64,000 nt of DNA from Pseudomonas lini. GTDB lineage: Bacteria; Pseudomonadota; Gammaproteobacteria; Pseudomonadales; Pseudomonadaceae. The stretch is from the NCBI RefSeq assembly GCF_964063345.1, contig NZ_OZ061318.1, forward strand, positions 2,046,001 to 2,110,000, written 5' to 3'. The position numbers and the translations under genes were made by a program. Shown in pieces: positions 49,384 through 59,118 of this stretch; the first letter of the stretch is position 1; each line of letters starts with the position of its first letter. The notes beneath the pieces are model-generated. The model saw only the letters and a program-made list of their open reading frames with translations. It was not told the origin of the DNA and searched no databases.

Positions 49384-49443
49384 AACCGATGACCTGGGGC
49401 GGCGTTGCTTTCGGGTGACGCCGCTCAAGGCTCAGGAACCGCA

Positions 49444-49872
49444 ATGACCAAAGTCGACTTCTATATCCTGCCCAGCGCCGATCCTTCGGCACGGCTGGAT
49501 TTCGCCTGCAAGCTCACCGAAAAAGCCTGGCGCATGGGCCACCGCATTTACCTGCACTGCAGCGATGCCGCCCAGCGTGATGATCTCGATGCGCGTTTGT
49601 GGGCCTTCAAGGGCGAAAGCTTCGTGCCCCACGGTCCCGCCGAAAGCGAGCCGGAGGGTTTGATTGTCCTGGGTCTTGGCGATGACTGCGGTCAGCATCA
49701 GGATCTGCTGGTCAATCTCGACCTGAAAGTCCCGGTATTTGCCAAACAGTTCGCCCGCGTGGCGGAAGTGGTGGTGGAAGATCCGACGATTCGTTCGGCT
49801 GCGCGGGAGAGTTTCCGTTTCTACCGCGAACAGGGCTATCCTCTGCAAGATCACCGTTTACAGCGACTCTGA
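49444..49872 (+). CDS. holC: DNA polymerase III subunit chi
   Basis: A 142-residue subunit linking the clamp loader to SSB. MTKVDFYILPSADPSARLDFACKLTEKAWRMGHRIYLHC is the family start, with FVPHG and the C-terminal RFYREQGYPLQDHRLQRL. The chosen ATG at 49444 follows an AGGA. The order pepA-holC-valS is widely conserved; here an extra small gene is present before valS. Confidence 0.93.
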   Translation: MTKVDFYILPSADPSARLDFACKLTEKAWRMGHRIYLHCSDAAQRDDLDARLWAFKGESFVPHGPAESEPEGLIVLGLGDDCGQHQDLLVNLDLKVPVFAKQFARVAEVVVEDPTIRSAARESFRFYREQGYPLQDHRLQRL

Positions 49873-49880
49873 GCATTCCG

Positions 49881-50270
49881 ATGGACACTTCAAAACCGCA
49901 GCAAAATTCCGCGCATCTGCTGGATGACCTCGAGTCGATCCGCCAACTGCTCGGCGATGACAACCTGCAACCGCCCTTGCTGACCGACACGGTCATTGAA
50001 GGTGATCAGGAACAGATCCCCATGCTGTTCGACACGGTTGGCAATGCGCCGCAACCGGTCGAAACAACACCGCCACCCGCCCCAGCCGCGCAACCGTCGC
50101 CTGCCGCCAGCAAAGGCCCCGACGCCCTGCTGCACCTGGACAGCGAACTGCGCGCCGCCGCGCTATTGATCATGCAAGACGTGATCGACGACTTCGCTCC
50201 GCATATTGAAACCGAGATCAAGCGTCGGCTTGATGCGCGGATGGAACGGTTGTTGAGCCAGTACGAATAA
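49881..50270 (+). CDS. Conserved hypothetical protein between holC and valS
   Basis: A 129-residue acidic protein I cannot name. It has an N-terminal helical stretch (LLDDLESIRQLLGDDN, about 11-26), an acidic segment, a Pro/Ala-rich linker (about 57-80) and a C-terminal amphipathic helical part (SELRAAALLIMQDVIDDFAPHIETEI and on, about 88-129). There is no signal peptide or TM. It starts 8 bp after holC and is probably cotranscribed. The place next to a replisome gene suggests, but does not show, a role near DNA or as an adaptor. Confidence 0.8.
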   Translation: MDTSKPQQNSAHLLDDLESIRQLLGDDNLQPPLLTDTVIEGDQEQIPMLFDTVGNAPQPVETTPPPAPAAQPSPAASKGPDALLHLDSELRAAALLIMQDVIDDFAPHIETEIKRRLDARMERLLSQYE

Positions 50271-50289
50271 CACTGAGTCGAGCGGGCTT

Positions 50290-50424
50290 CTGTGGCGAGG
50301 GAGCTTGCTCCCGCTCGGTTGCGAAGCAGCCGCAAAGCCTGAACACGCGGAGTACCTGACACACCTGACTTGCTGATGTCGGGGCCGCTTCGCGCCCCAG
50401 CGGGAGCAAGCTCCCTCGCCACAG
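50290..50424. repeat. Paired REP palindrome, family A, upstream of valS
   Basis: Left arm begins CTGTGGCGAGGGAGCTTGC and has GCTCGGTTGCGAAGCAGCC in its distal part, whereas the right arm's distal part reads GCTGGGGCGCGAAGCGGCC, so the halves are not identical. About 110 bp separate it from the valS start. Confidence 0.88.
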
Positions 50425-50536
50425 GTCCATTCCACACTTTGATCTGCGCCCTGTCCGCACCTGCTCGCCCTACGCCCCACGCCCCGCTATACTTGCCGGC
50501 TTTTCCTGAATAAATGCCAATAGGGTCCCGCCGCGC

Positions 50537-53383
50537 ATGGATAAGACCTACCAGCCGCACGCCATTGAAACTTCCTGGTACAACACCTGGGAGTCTGAGA
50601 ATTACTTCGCCCCGCAAGGCGCGGGCGAGTCCTACACCATCATGATCCCGCCGCCGAACGTCACCGGCAGCCTGCACATGGGTCACGGCTTCAACAACGC
50701 GATCATGGACGCCCTGATCCGTTTCCGCCGCATGCAGGGTCGCAACACCCTGTGGCAGCCGGGCACCGACCATGCCGGTATCGCCACGCAAATGCTGGTG
50801 GAGCGTCAACTCGAAGCCAAAGGCCAGAGCCGCCACGACCTGGGTCGCGAGAAATTTCTCGAGAAAATCTGGGAATGGAAAGATGAGTCCGGCGGCAACA
50901 TCAGCCGTCAGATCCGTCGCCTCGGCTCGTCCGTAGACTGGAGCCGTGAGCGCTTCACCATGGATGATGGTCTCTCGGAATCCGTGAAAGAAGCGTTCGT
51001 GCGCCTGCACGAAGACGGCCTGATCTATCGCGGCAAGCGCCTGGTCAACTGGGACACCAAGCTGCACACAGCGATTTCCGACCTCGAAGTGGAAAACCAC
51101 GACGAGAAAGGTTTCCTGTGGAACCTCAAATACCCGCTGGCCGACGGAATGAAAACCGCGGAAGGCAATGACTACCTGATCGTCGCGACCACTCGCCCGG
51201 AAACCATGCTCGGCGACTCCGCCGTGGCCGTTAACCCGAACGATGAACGCTACAAAGCCCTGATCGGCAAATTTGTCGAGCTGCCACTGGTTGGCCGCCG
51301 CATCCCGATCATCGCCGACGATTACTGCGATCCTGAATTCGGCACCGGTTGCGTGAAAATCACCCCGGCCCACGATTTCAACGACTACGAAGTCGGCAAG
51401 CGCCACAACCTGCCGCTGCTGAACATCTTCGACAAGAACGCGGCCGTATTGCCGGCCTGCCAAGTGTTCAACCTCGACGGCACGCTGAACGAAAGCATCG
51501 ACGGCAAGATCCCGGCCGAATACGCCGGCCTGGATCGTTTCGAAGCGCGCAAACAGATCGTTGCTGCATTCGAAGCCGCCGGCCTGCTGGTCAGCGTCGA
51601 CGATCACGCCCTGAAAGTTCCGAAAGGCGACCGTTCCGGCACCATCATCGAGCCGTGGCTGACCGACCAGTGGTACGTCTCCACCAAGCCATTGGCCGAG
51701 CCGGCCATCGCTGCGGTTGAAGACGGCCGCATTCAGTTCGTGCCCAAGCAATACGAAAACATGTATTTCTCGTGGATGCGCGATATCCAGGATTGGTGCA
51801 TCAGCCGTCAGCTGTGGTGGGGTCACCGGATTCCGGCCTGGTACGACGAGTCGGGCAAGGTCTATGTCGGTCGCGACGAAGCCGAAGTGCGTGCCAAGAA
51901 CAACCTTGGCCCGGACGTTGCGCTGCAACAGGACAACGACGTTCTGGATACCTGGTTCAGTTCGGGCCTGTGGACTTTCTCCACGCTCGGCTGGCCGGAG
52001 CAGACCGAATTCCTGAAGAAATTCCACTCCACCGATGTGCTGGTGACCGGTTTCGACATCATTTTCTTCTGGGTTGCCCGGATGATCATGCTCACCATGC
52101 ACTTGGTGAAAAACGAAGACGGCACGCCACAGGTTCCGTTCAAGACCGTTTACGTGCACGGTCTGGTACGTGATGGCCAAGGCCAGAAGATGTCCAAGTC
52201 CAAGGGCAACGTCCTGGACCCGCTGGACATCATCGATGGTATCGAGCTGGAAGAGCTGGTGCAGAAACGCACCTCCGGCATGATGCAGCCGAAACTGGCG
52301 AAGAAGATCGAGAAGCAGACCCGCGACGAGTTCGCCGACGGCATCGCCAGCTATGGCACCGACGCCCTGCGCTTCACGTTCTGCTCGCTGGCATCGACCG
52401 GTCGCGACATCAAGTTCGACATGGGCCGCGTCGAAGGCTATCGCAACTTCTGCAACAAGATCTGGAACGCTGCGCGCTATGTGCTGGACAAAGGCGAAGA
52501 CTGCGGCCAGAACGGCGAAGCCTACGAGCTGTCCCTGGCAGATCGCTGGATCATTTCGCAGCTGCAACGCACCGAAACCGAAGTGACTCGTCAGCTCGAT
52601 CAGTTCCGCTTCGACCTGGCCGCACAAGCCTTGTACGAGTTCATCTGGAACCAGTATTGCGACTGGTACCTGGAACTGTCCAAGCCTGTGCTGTGGGACG
52701 AAAATGCACCGGTCGAACGTCAGCGCGGCACCCGTCGCACACTGGTTCGAGTGCTGGAAGTCGCACTGCGCCTGGCGCACCCGTTCATGCCGTTCATCAC
52801 CGAAGAAATCTGGCAGCGCGTCGCGCCGCTGGCCGGTATCGAAGGCAAGACAATCATGCTGCAACCTTGGCCGGTGGCCAATGAAGCACGCATCGACCAG
52901 GGCGCCGAAGACGACATCGAATGGCTCAAGGGCCTGATGCTCGGCACGCGTAACATCCGTGGCGAAATGAACATCGGTCCAGGCAAGCCGCTGAACCTGT
53001 TCCTGAAAAACGTCAGTGCCGAAGATCAGCGTCGCCTCACCGAAAACGAAGCGCTGCTGAAGAAGCTGGCGCGTCTGGAGTCGATCACCGTTCTGAAGGC
53101 CGGCGAAGAAGCACCGCTGTCCGCCACCGCACTGGTCGGCGAGATGGAAGTGCTGGTGCCGATGGCCGGCCTGATCGACAAGGACGCCGAACTGGCTCGT
53201 CTGGACAAAGAAATCCTGCGTCTGCAGGGCGAGGTTCAGCGCGTCGGCGGCAAGCTGTCTAACGCCGGTTTCGTTGACAAGGCCCCGGCCGAAGTCATCG
53301 AGAAAGAACGCGCCAAACTGGCTGAAGCTGAACAGGCTTTGAGCAAGTTGGCCGAGCAGCATGCGCGGATTGCCAGCCTGTAA
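50537..53383 (+). CDS. valS: Valyl-tRNA synthetase
   Basis: Class I synthetase of 948 residues. HMGH at 47-50 in [15 protein letters not shown] and KMSKS at 551-555 form the ATP site; the editing domain lies between (about 190-335, [10 protein letters not shown]). The C-terminal part has the anticodon-binding helices and a coiled-coil tail (about 880-948) as in bacterial ValRS. Confidence 0.98.
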   Translation: MDKTYQPHAIETSWYNTWESENYFAPQGAGESYTIMIPPPNVTGSLHMGHGFNNAIMDALIRFRRMQGRNTLWQPGTDHAGIATQMLVERQLEAKGQSRHDLGREKFLEKIWEWKDESGGNISRQIRRLGSSVDWSRERFTMDDGLSESVKEAFVRLHEDGLIYRGKRLVNWDTKLHTAISDLEVENHDEKGFLWNLKYPLADGMKTAEGNDYLIVATTRPETMLGDSAVAVNPNDERYKALIGKFVELPLVGRRIPIIADDYCDPEFGTGCVKITPAHDFNDYEVGKRHNLPLLNIFDKNAAVLPACQVFNLDGTLNESIDGKIPAEYAGLDRFEARKQIVAAFEAAGLLVSVDDHALKVPKGDRSGTIIEPWLTDQWYVSTKPLAEPAIAAVEDGRIQFVPKQYENMYFSWMRDIQDWCISRQLWWGHRIPAWYDESGKVYVGRDEAEVRAKNNLGPDVALQQDNDVLDTWFSSGLWTFSTLGWPEQTEFLKKFHSTDVLVTGFDIIFFWVARMIMLTMHLVKNEDGTPQVPFKTVYVHGLVRDGQGQKMSKSKGNVLDPLDIIDGIELEELVQKRTSGMMQPKLAKKIEKQTRDEFADGIASYGTDALRFTFCSLASTGRDIKFDMGRVEGYRNFCNKIWNAARYVLDKGEDCGQNGEAYELSLADRWIISQLQRTETEVTRQLDQFRFDLAAQALYEFIWNQYCDWYLELSKPVLWDENAPVERQRGTRRTLVRVLEVALRLAHPFMPFITEEIWQRVAPLAGIEGKTIMLQPWPVANEARIDQGAEDDIEWLKGLMLGTRNIRGEMNIGPGKPLNLFLKNVSAEDQRRLTENEALLKKLARLESITVLKAGEEAPLSATALVGEMEVLVPMAGLIDKDAELARLDKEILRLQGEVQRVGGKLSNAGFVDKAPAEVIEKERAKLAEAEQALSKLAEQHARIASL

Positions 53384-53395
53384 CGGCAAGTCGCA

Positions 53396-53431
53396 ATGAA
53401 AAAGGGAGGCCAGATGGCCTCCCTTTTTCAT
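53396..53431 (+). terminator. Terminator after valS
   Basis: ATGAAAAAGGGAGGCC and its exact complement close an AGAT loop; the right arm ends in five T. The perfect 16-bp stem would work in both directions. Confidence 0.9.
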
Positions 53432-53461
53432 GCTCGCCCCTTCCCTCCAGACACCAAAAAT

Positions 53462-53556
53462 CCCTGTGGGAGCGGGCTTGCCCGCGATGGCGTCCTTGCA
53501 GCCATATCAATGATGGATGTGATGTCCTCATCGCGGGCAAGCCCGCTCCCACAGGG
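53462..53556. repeat. Paired REP palindrome, family B
   Basis: CCCTGTGGGAGCGGGCTTGC at the left is matched by its complement ending CCCACAGGG. It fills the gap between the valS terminator and rlmF. Confidence 0.88.
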
Positions 53557-53645
53557 AACAGCGGCGAACTTTACAATTGGGTTCACAACGGCTGGATGTG
53601 GGACAATACCCGCCACTTTTAGCCATACCCGAATCGACAACGCCC

Positions 53646-54668
53646 ATGAACGCCCCCCGCACACCAAGACCTGCGCGCAAAAAGCCTGATTCCACGACCC
53701 CGGCCAAAGCCGTGGAGCCCCGTGAGAAGGCCAGTCTGCATCCGCGCAACCGCCACCAGGGTCGTTATGACTTCCCGGCGCTGATCAAAACCACGCCGGA
53801 ACTGGCGAAGTTCGTGATCATCAATCCGTACGGCAAGGAAAGCATCGACTTCGCCAGCCCGGACGCGGTTCGGGTGTTCAACCGGGCGCTGCTCAAGTCG
53901 TTCTACGGCATCGCCCATTGGGACATCCCGGCCGATTACCTGTGCCCACCGGTGCCGGGGCGCGCTGACTATGTGCACTTCCTCGCTGACCTGCTGGCCA
54001 GCGTCAACGACGGCGAGATTCCTCGCGGTGCGCCGGTCAAGGTGCTCGATATCGGCATGGGCGCCAACTGCGTCTATCCGTTGATCGGCTACAGCGATTA
54101 CCGCTGGCACTTCCTCGGCTCGGAAATCGACCCGACGGCCGTGGCCGCAGCCAAAGCCATCGTGCAGTCCAACGGGCTGAACAAGGCCATTCAGTTGCGC
54201 CAGCAAAGCAATCCCAAGCACATTCTGCTGGGCCTGCTCGAGCCCGGCGAACGCTTCGACCTGACCATGTGCAACCCGCCGTTCCACGCCTCGATGGATG
54301 AGGCCACCAAGGGCAGCGAGCGTAAATGGCGCGCATTGGGCCGCGCCGACCCAAAACGTAAACTGCCGGTGCTGAATTTTGGCGGTCAATCGGCCGAACT
54401 GTGGTGTGAAGGTGGCGAAGCACGGTTTGTGACGCAACTGATCGCCGAGAGCGCGCATTTTCAACACAAAGTGCTTTGGTTCAGCACCCTGGTGTCGAAA
54501 GCCTCAAACCTGCCTGCAATCCAGACGGCGCTGAAGAAGGCCGGTGTACTGGAAAGCCAGGTCGTGGAAATGTCTCAAGGGCAGAAGCAAAGCCGCTTCG
54601 TCGCCTGGACCTTCCAGACTAAAAGCGAGCAGCAGGTCTGGCGCGAACGTTGGGTTCGCAAGAGCTGA
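53646..54668 (+). CDS. rlmF: 23S rRNA (adenine1618-N6)-methyltransferase
   Basis: A 340-residue N6-adenine methyltransferase (YbiN family). A basic N-terminal tail precedes [17 protein letters not shown]; the SAM site is [16 protein letters not shown], and the catalytic NPPF is in [15 protein letters not shown]. The start at 53646 gives [13 protein letters not shown]. It stands alone between two REP pairs. Confidence 0.95.
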   Translation: MNAPRTPRPARKKPDSTTPAKAVEPREKASLHPRNRHQGRYDFPALIKTTPELAKFVIINPYGKESIDFASPDAVRVFNRALLKSFYGIAHWDIPADYLCPPVPGRADYVHFLADLLASVNDGEIPRGAPVKVLDIGMGANCVYPLIGYSDYRWHFLGSEIDPTAVAAAKAIVQSNGLNKAIQLRQQSNPKHILLGLLEPGERFDLTMCNPPFHASMDEATKGSERKWRALGRADPKRKLPVLNFGGQSAELWCEGGEARFVTQLIAESAHFQHKVLWFSTLVSKASNLPAIQTALKKAGVLESQVVEMSQGQKQSRFVAWTFQTKSEQQVWRERWVRKS

Positions 54669-54690
54669 TTAGCTGACCGATGTAGATCAA

Positions 54691-54782
54691 CTGTGGAAGC
54701 GGGCTTGCCCGCGAAAGCAGTGTGTCAGGCGTCAAAGAAGGCGACTGACACGCCGCCATCGCGGGCAAGCCCGCTCCCACAA
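54691..54782. repeat. Paired REP palindrome, family B
   Basis: Arms CTGTGGAAGCGGGCTTGCCC and its near complement ending CGCTCCCACA enclose an inner TGTCAG/CTGACA stem. The left arm carries GGAAG for GGGAG. It lies between the convergent rlmF and the HU gene. Confidence 0.85.
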
Positions 54783-54813
54783 GGATCTGCGGTGTTTGAA
54801 GAATTTATGGCAC

Positions 54814-54855
54814 AAAAAAACCGTGCCCGGATTGCTCCGGAGCACGGTTTTTTTT
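54814..54855. terminator. Terminator after the HU gene
   Basis: AAAAAAACCGTGC and GCACGGTTTTTTT with an inner CCGGA/TCCGG stem form a long hairpin with A and T runs on either side. It lies 9 bp past the HU stop and serves the minus strand. Confidence 0.9.
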
Positions 54856-54863
54856 AACAAGTC

Positions 54864-55145
54864 TTACTTGTTAACAGCGTCGGTCAGGCCTTTGGCCACA
54901 ACCAGCTTGATAACTTTCTTGGCAGCGATTTCGATGGCAGCGCCAGTCGAAGGGTTGCGGCCGGTACGGGCAGGACGCTCAGTCACTTTCAGCTTGCCGA
55001 TACCTGGCAGGGTGATTTCGCCGCCGTTTTCCAGCTGATCAGCAACGATTTGGCCCAGTTGGTCCAGAGCGTTACGCGCGGTGGTTTTTGGCGCGTCGAT
55101 AGCTTCAGCGATGTCGGCGATCAGTTGGTCTTTAGTAAGAGCCAT
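54864..55145 (-). CDS. hupN: HU-family nucleoid protein (HupN-like)
   Basis: A 93-residue DNA-bending protein: MALTKDQLIADIAEAID, LPGIGKLKVTERPARTGRNP (DNA-binding arm) and IEIAAKKVIKLVVAKGL. Pseudomonas has several HU paralogues; the one next to yejK is the HupN type of P. putida. The 396-bp divergent region to yejK (55146-55541) holds a TTGGC-ACCAT-GCCAA hairpin at 55453-55467 and no promoter I can name with confidence. Confidence 0.95.
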   Translation of the reverse strand: MALTKDQLIADIAEAIDAPKTTARNALDQLGQIVADQLENGGEITLPGIGKLKVTERPARTGRNPSTGAAIEIAAKKVIKLVVAKGLTDAVNK

Positions 55146-55541
55146 GTAATGTTCCTTCCCTATCAAATTCATATGGATTGCAGAGTGCAGTGTCAGCCAT
55201 CGAGCCCGATCTTCTGGATCTGGCACCCTCGGCCATAACCACGACGAGTCGGGGTTATAGATACCGAAATCAGGGTTTGGTTCGACCTGACAAATGCTGA
55301 ATGCACGCTTAACGCAGTGACTTCGCGTAAGACCGGGCAAAACTAGCACAGAGACGGGGAAATATCCGCCTCTAGCTACCCATTTGGTCAGCTTTATTGC
55401 TCTAAATCGGCAAAAAACTGCATAAGGGCCGGCGGACGGCTGCAAATTGCCCTTGGCACCATGCCAAAACCAGTGGTTGCGGTACACTGGACGCTTTTTC
55501 GGGGGAGCACGCCCTCCTCTCTTCAACCAGCCGAGAAGCCC

Positions 55542-56546
55542 ATGCCGATCCGTCATTGCATCGTCCACCTGATCGACAAAAAACCCGACGGCACACCCGC
55601 AGTTCTTCATGCCCGCGATTCCGAACTGGCCGAGTCCAGCGCCATCGAGTACATGCTTGCCGACCTCAACGAGAGCTACAACGCCAAACAAGGCAAGGCC
55701 TGGGGTTTGTTCCATGCCGAGTCCGGAGCGCATCCGTTCAGCGGCTGGCTGAAGGAATACCTCGACGGCGGTAAGGACTTCACAGCCTTCAGCCGTGTGG
55801 CGGTGGAGCATCTGCAAAAGCTGATGGAAGAGTCGAACCTCTCTGTGGGCGGCCACGTGCTGTTTGCTCATTACCAGCAGGGCATGACCGATTACCTCGC
55901 CATCGCCCTGCTGCACCACAGCGAAGGCGTGGCAGTGACCGATCAGCTGGACGTGACTCCTTCGCGACATCTGGACCTTGGCCAGTTGCACCTGGCAGCG
56001 CGGATCAACATCTCCGAGTGGCAGAACAACAAGCAGTCCAAGCAGTACATCTCGTTCATCAAAGGCAAGAATGGCAAGAAGGTTTCGGAGTACTTCCGCG
56101 ACTTCATCGGCTGCCAGGAAGGCGTCGATGGCCCCGGCGAAACCCGCACCCTGCTCAAGGCTTTCAGTGACTTCGTCGAAAGCGAAGACCTGCCGGAAGA
56201 ATCCGCACGCGAGAAGACCAAGACCCTGGTGGATTACGCCAGTAGCCAGGCCAAACTCGGCGAACCGATGGGCCTGGAAGAACTGTCCGAGCTGATCGAT
56301 GAAGAACGCCCGAAAGCTTTCTACGATCACATCCGCAACAAGGACTACGGCCTGTCGCCTGAGATCCCTGCGGATAAGCGCACCCTGAACCAGTTCCGCC
56401 GTTTCACCGGCCGCGCCGAGGGCTTGTCCATCAGCTTCGAAGCGCACCTACTGGGCTCGAAGATCGAATACGACGAAGAGGCCGGCACGCTGATTATCAA
56501 AGGCCTGCCAACCCAATTGACCGACCAGCTCAAGCGACGCAACTGA
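55542..56546 (+). CDS. yejK: Nucleoid-associated protein YejK/NdpA
   Basis: A 334-residue protein of the 37-kDa nucleoid-associated family. [17 protein letters not shown] opens it, with [25 protein letters not shown] in the middle. Its biochemical role is poorly known; it co-purifies with the nucleoid. It is divergent from the HU gene, which fits a nucleoid theme, and its stop shares a base with the glutaredoxin start (TGATG). Confidence 0.93.
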   Translation: MPIRHCIVHLIDKKPDGTPAVLHARDSELAESSAIEYMLADLNESYNAKQGKAWGLFHAESGAHPFSGWLKEYLDGGKDFTAFSRVAVEHLQKLMEESNLSVGGHVLFAHYQQGMTDYLAIALLHHSEGVAVTDQLDVTPSRHLDLGQLHLAARINISEWQNNKQSKQYISFIKGKNGKKVSEYFRDFIGCQEGVDGPGETRTLLKAFSDFVESEDLPEESAREKTKTLVDYASSQAKLGEPMGLEELSELIDEERPKAFYDHIRNKDYGLSPEIPADKRTLNQFRRFTGRAEGLSISFEAHLLGSKIEYDEEAGTLIIKGLPTQLTDQLKRRN

Positions 56547-56896
56547 TGCTCGGCGGCGTATTGAAGAAATGCCTGCTGATCTTGCTGGTGGTCGTGGTTT
56601 ACCAGAACTGGGGCAAGATCGAGCGGGTGTTTCATCCCTCGCAGGTGGTGTCCGAGCAGACCCAGGTCAAGGCCAACGTCGTGCTCTACGCCACCGATTG
56701 GTGCGGCTACTGCAAGCTGACCCGGCGCTTTCTCGAGCAGAAAGGCATTCCGTACAAAGAGTTCGATATCGAGAAAGATGCCCAGGCGCGTAAAGCCTAT
56801 GAGGCGCTGGGCGGACGCGGGATTCCGCTGATCGATGTGAACGGGACGTTGATACGCGGGTATGACCCGGACAAGGTTCTTGCGGCGCTGGAATAA
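56546..56896 (+). CDS. Membrane-anchored glutaredoxin
   Basis: A 116-residue protein with an N-terminal hydrophobic segment (about 8-19, LLILLVVVVYQ) and a glutaredoxin fold from about residue 43. The redox motif is CGYC (53-56) in ATDWCGYCKLTRRF, and the cis-Pro loop is in GGRGIPLIDVNG. The dithiol motif fits disulfide or glutathione-mixed-disulfide reduction. The anchor orientation is not certain. It is coupled to yejK. Confidence 0.88.
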   Translation: MLGGVLKKCLLILLVVVVYQNWGKIERVFHPSQVVSEQTQVKANVVLYATDWCGYCKLTRRFLEQKGIPYKEFDIEKDAQARKAYEALGGRGIPLIDVNGTLIRGYDPDKVLAALE

Positions 56897-56919
56897 CTCT
56901 TCAGACCGACGCCGTCCCT

Positions 56920-57008
56920 TGTGGGAGCTGGCTTGCCTGCGATAGCGGAGTGTCAGGCAACATCAATATTGCTGGGCTGACCTCATCGCAGGCAAGCCAG
57001 CTCCCACA
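56920..57008. repeat. Paired REP palindrome, family B variant
   Basis: Arms TGTGGGAGCTGGCTTGCCTG and its complement face each other across an ATCAATATTGCTG-type core. The core stem differs from the common family B copies (CTGG/CCTG in place of CGGG/CCCG), marking a subfamily. It lies between convergent genes. Confidence 0.85.
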
Positions 57009-57043
57009 GGTTAGTGCATGACCAGAAAATGAGTGGTTAGCAC

Positions 57044-57979
57044 CTACTGCGCTTCGATGCGAAACCCGAACCGCGGAAAGTGCACATGCACCACGCCGGC
57101 CCGCTCGTCTTCGCGACGCACAATCAATTCTTCGCTACCCGCAAACAACAATTCACCCGCCACCGGATCAACGCCGTAATCAGTCGCGGCGATCACCACC
57201 TGCTGGCCAACCTCAAACCCGTTTGGCTCTTCAAACTGCTCATCCGGCAACGCGGCCGGCGTGGCGTTGCGCGCGACCTCAAGCGCTTCCCCAGAAGTCA
57301 TCTCGCTGAACGCGCCATGACCAAAGCCCATCACCCGACCAAACCACGCCAAAACAGCCGGATAAGCATCCACCAACGGTGACGTCACGTGCGTCGCTTT
57401 GAGGAACCACAGTGAGTGGGCCAAGGCAAAGTCGGCAATCGACGGCTCGCCAAACAGGAAGTCGCCCTGTTCGCGCTGAAGCTGTTGCTCCAGACGCGCC
57501 ATGATCGTTGGCCACTGATGCCGGGCCTGCTCGGCGGACAACCGTGTGGCGCTGCCACCGCTGAACAGACCGGCGCGATCGGCCAGGAAGGCCTTGATCG
57601 CTTCCGGCGACAACTTGCCAAAGCGCACCGCCACCGACGCCGGCTGGAACACCAGACTGACCGCATGCTGGAACACCACAGAATCGGCCCACGCCCCGAA
57701 GGTCGCGGTGATCATTTCCTGACCTTCCGGGAAGAACGCCGGCAAGGCTTTTTCCTGCTCCAGACGACGAGCCATCAACGCGGTGTCGCAATAGACATCA
57801 GCACCAATCTGCAACACCGGCGTCTTGCGATAGCCGCCGGTCAGCGCCGTCAGGTCGGGTTTAGGCATCACTGGCGAGATGCTCACCGAGCGCCAGGACA
57901 GCCCCTTGAAGCCCAGCAGCAAGCGGGCCTTTTCGGCGAAAGGGGACGTCGGGTAGTGATGAAGAATCAACTCGGACAT
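57044..57979 (-). CDS. Glutathione S-transferase-like protein with C-terminal extension
   Basis: A 311-residue protein. The thioredoxin-like N-domain (about 1-77, MSELILHHYPTSPFAEKARLLLGFKG, then GYRKTPVLQIGADVYCDT) and the helical C-domain (about 85-225, GEPSIADFALAHSLWFL) are typical. The last 80 or so residues (from about 232) form a beta-rich extension (VGQQVVIAATDYGVDPV, VVHVHFPRFGF) that usual 200-230-residue family members lack. Substrate unknown. The start at 57979 gives the conserved MSELILHHYPTSPF. Confidence 0.88.
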   Translation of the reverse strand: MSELILHHYPTSPFAEKARLLLGFKGLSWRSVSISPVMPKPDLTALTGGYRKTPVLQIGADVYCDTALMARRLEQEKALPAFFPEGQEMITATFGAWADSVVFQHAVSLVFQPASVAVRFGKLSPEAIKAFLADRAGLFSGGSATRLSAEQARHQWPTIMARLEQQLQREQGDFLFGEPSIADFALAHSLWFLKATHVTSPLVDAYPAVLAWFGRVMGFGHGAFSEMTSGEALEVARNATPAALPDEQFEEPNGFEVGQQVVIAATDYGVDPVAGELLFAGSEELIVRREDERAGVVHVHFPRFGFRIEAQ

Positions 57980-58067
57980 GCTCGGCTCCGCCGCTCGGAT
58001 AAGGAGCTCGCAGCTTAGCGCGCAATCCGCGAGCGGCCTACCCATCTGCCTGATGGGCGCTTATCAG

Positions 58068-58388
58068 TCAGATTGATAGACCCGCAGCCGCGCTCGCCAC
58101 CAGACATTCCTTGGCGCTTTTCTTGAGTTTTTTGATCAATCGTTCCTGCCGCAGTGCTTCGCTTTTGTCGCGGCAGATTTCGGTGTAGACCAGTGCCACG
58201 GCCGGGCTCGATAGGAAGAAGCGCGCGCCTTTGCCACTTTGATGGGTGGCGAAACGGCGGACGGGATCGTCGCTGACCCCGCAGTAGAGCGAACCATTGG
58301 CCGCGCGAACGAGGTAGACGAACCAGGGTTTGCTGACGGGCAGCGGCGGTTCGGCGGCAATGACGGAAGATTCGCTCGAGGTGTTCAC
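58068..58388 (-). CDS. GIY-YIG domain protein (UPF0213/YhbQ-like)
   Basis: A protein of about 106 residues with a GIY-YIG nuclease domain: [24 protein letters not shown] holds the two motif strands (here VYL and YCG), followed by the conserved Arg, His ([11 protein letters not shown]) and Glu-rich helix. The family is found widely and lacks a settled role. I use GTG at 58388; a TTG nine codons upstream would extend it. Confidence 0.85.
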   Translation of the reverse strand: MNTSSESSVIAAEPPLPVSKPWFVYLVRAANGSLYCGVSDDPVRRFATHQSGKGARFFLSSPAVALVYTEICRDKSEALRQERLIKKLKKSAKECLVASAAAGLSI

Positions 58389-58427
58389 GTGACGATCAAG
58401 GCTTGTAGGAAACAAGCCGCGATCTTA

Positions 58428-58898
58428 TCAGCGACTGGCCTGAAATGCCTTCAGCCCCTTCAAGGCCTGGGCACGAACGGCGTTGCTCACCACCGGCGTC
58501 CAGCCCAACAACAGCCCTTTGAAACCCAACGCCTGACGCGACCAGCGCCACAGATCAAAGCTGTCGTGATGCTCGCAGATCTTGCCGTCACGAAACACGA
58601 AACGCGCCTGGATGTCGTTGACCACGGTATTACCGGTCTGGCTGAACAGGTAGGTCGCCACCCAATGGGCACCGCCCGTGCCTTCATCGCTGCGCACGTT
58701 ATCGAAGGTCAGGGAGAAGTCCTTGGCCCGGGTGGTGAGCATGCGCCACATGTCGCCGGCATCGCGCCCGCGCAGTTCGCCGAACGCCGGATCACTGAAC
58801 ACCACGTCGTCGGTGTAGCAGGCACTCATGGCCTCGGCGTCCAGCCGTTGGAAGGCTTGGTAGAACCGGGTGATCAGAGCGCTGTGGGCTTCACTCAT
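58428..58898 (-). CDS. NTF2/SnoaL-like fold protein
   Basis: A 156-residue protein with the cone-shaped NTF2-like fold: LITRFYQAFQRLDAEAMSACYTDDVVFSDPAFGELRG is the typical start, and ARFVFRDGKICEHHDSFDLWRW the end of the barrel. Such proteins may be enzymes or ligand binders; no specific function can be read. The start at 58898 gives MSEAHSALITRF. It lies 12 bp from the ATG side of a separate gene and has its own upstream gap. Confidence 0.85.
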   Translation of the reverse strand: MSEAHSALITRFYQAFQRLDAEAMSACYTDDVVFSDPAFGELRGRDAGDMWRMLTTRAKDFSLTFDNVRSDEGTGGAHWVATYLFSQTGNTVVNDIQARFVFRDGKICEHHDSFDLWRWSRQALGFKGLLLGWTPVVSNAVRAQALKGLKAFQASR

Positions 58899-59012
58899 GG
58901 GCAAACTCCAAGGAATGGACAGATTGCCAGCACAATAATCTGCAAACGGGCGAAACACTATCGGCATTCGTGTTCCGAATACCGACAGTAAGCCAAAGCC
59001 AGACACAAATCC

Positions 59013-59102
59013 TGTGGGAGCGGGCCTGCTCGCGATGACGGAGTGTCAGTCGACACCAATGTTGGATGTCAGGATGCAATCGCGAGCAGGCTCGCTCCCA
59101 CA
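59013..59102. repeat. Paired REP palindrome, family B variant
   Basis: Left arm TGTGGGAGCGGGCCTGCTCG and right arm (complement) TGTGGGAGCGAGCCTGCTCG differ by one base, the right one keeping a perfect GCGAGC/GCTCGC stem. The inner segment has TGTCAG/CTGACA-like symmetry. Confidence 0.85.
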
Positions 59103-59118
59103 TTTAGAATCACCGTTT

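Noticed and set aside
50006..53431. 1141-codon open frame on the minus strand opposite valS
   Set aside because: Same cause as above; it also runs through a REP pair and the neighbouring gene, which a real gene would not.
55146..56447. Long in-frame extension upstream of the HU gene covering the yejK antisense strand
   Set aside because: The 93-residue HU protein is complete from 55145; the upstream residues are antisense to yejK and unlike any HU protein.
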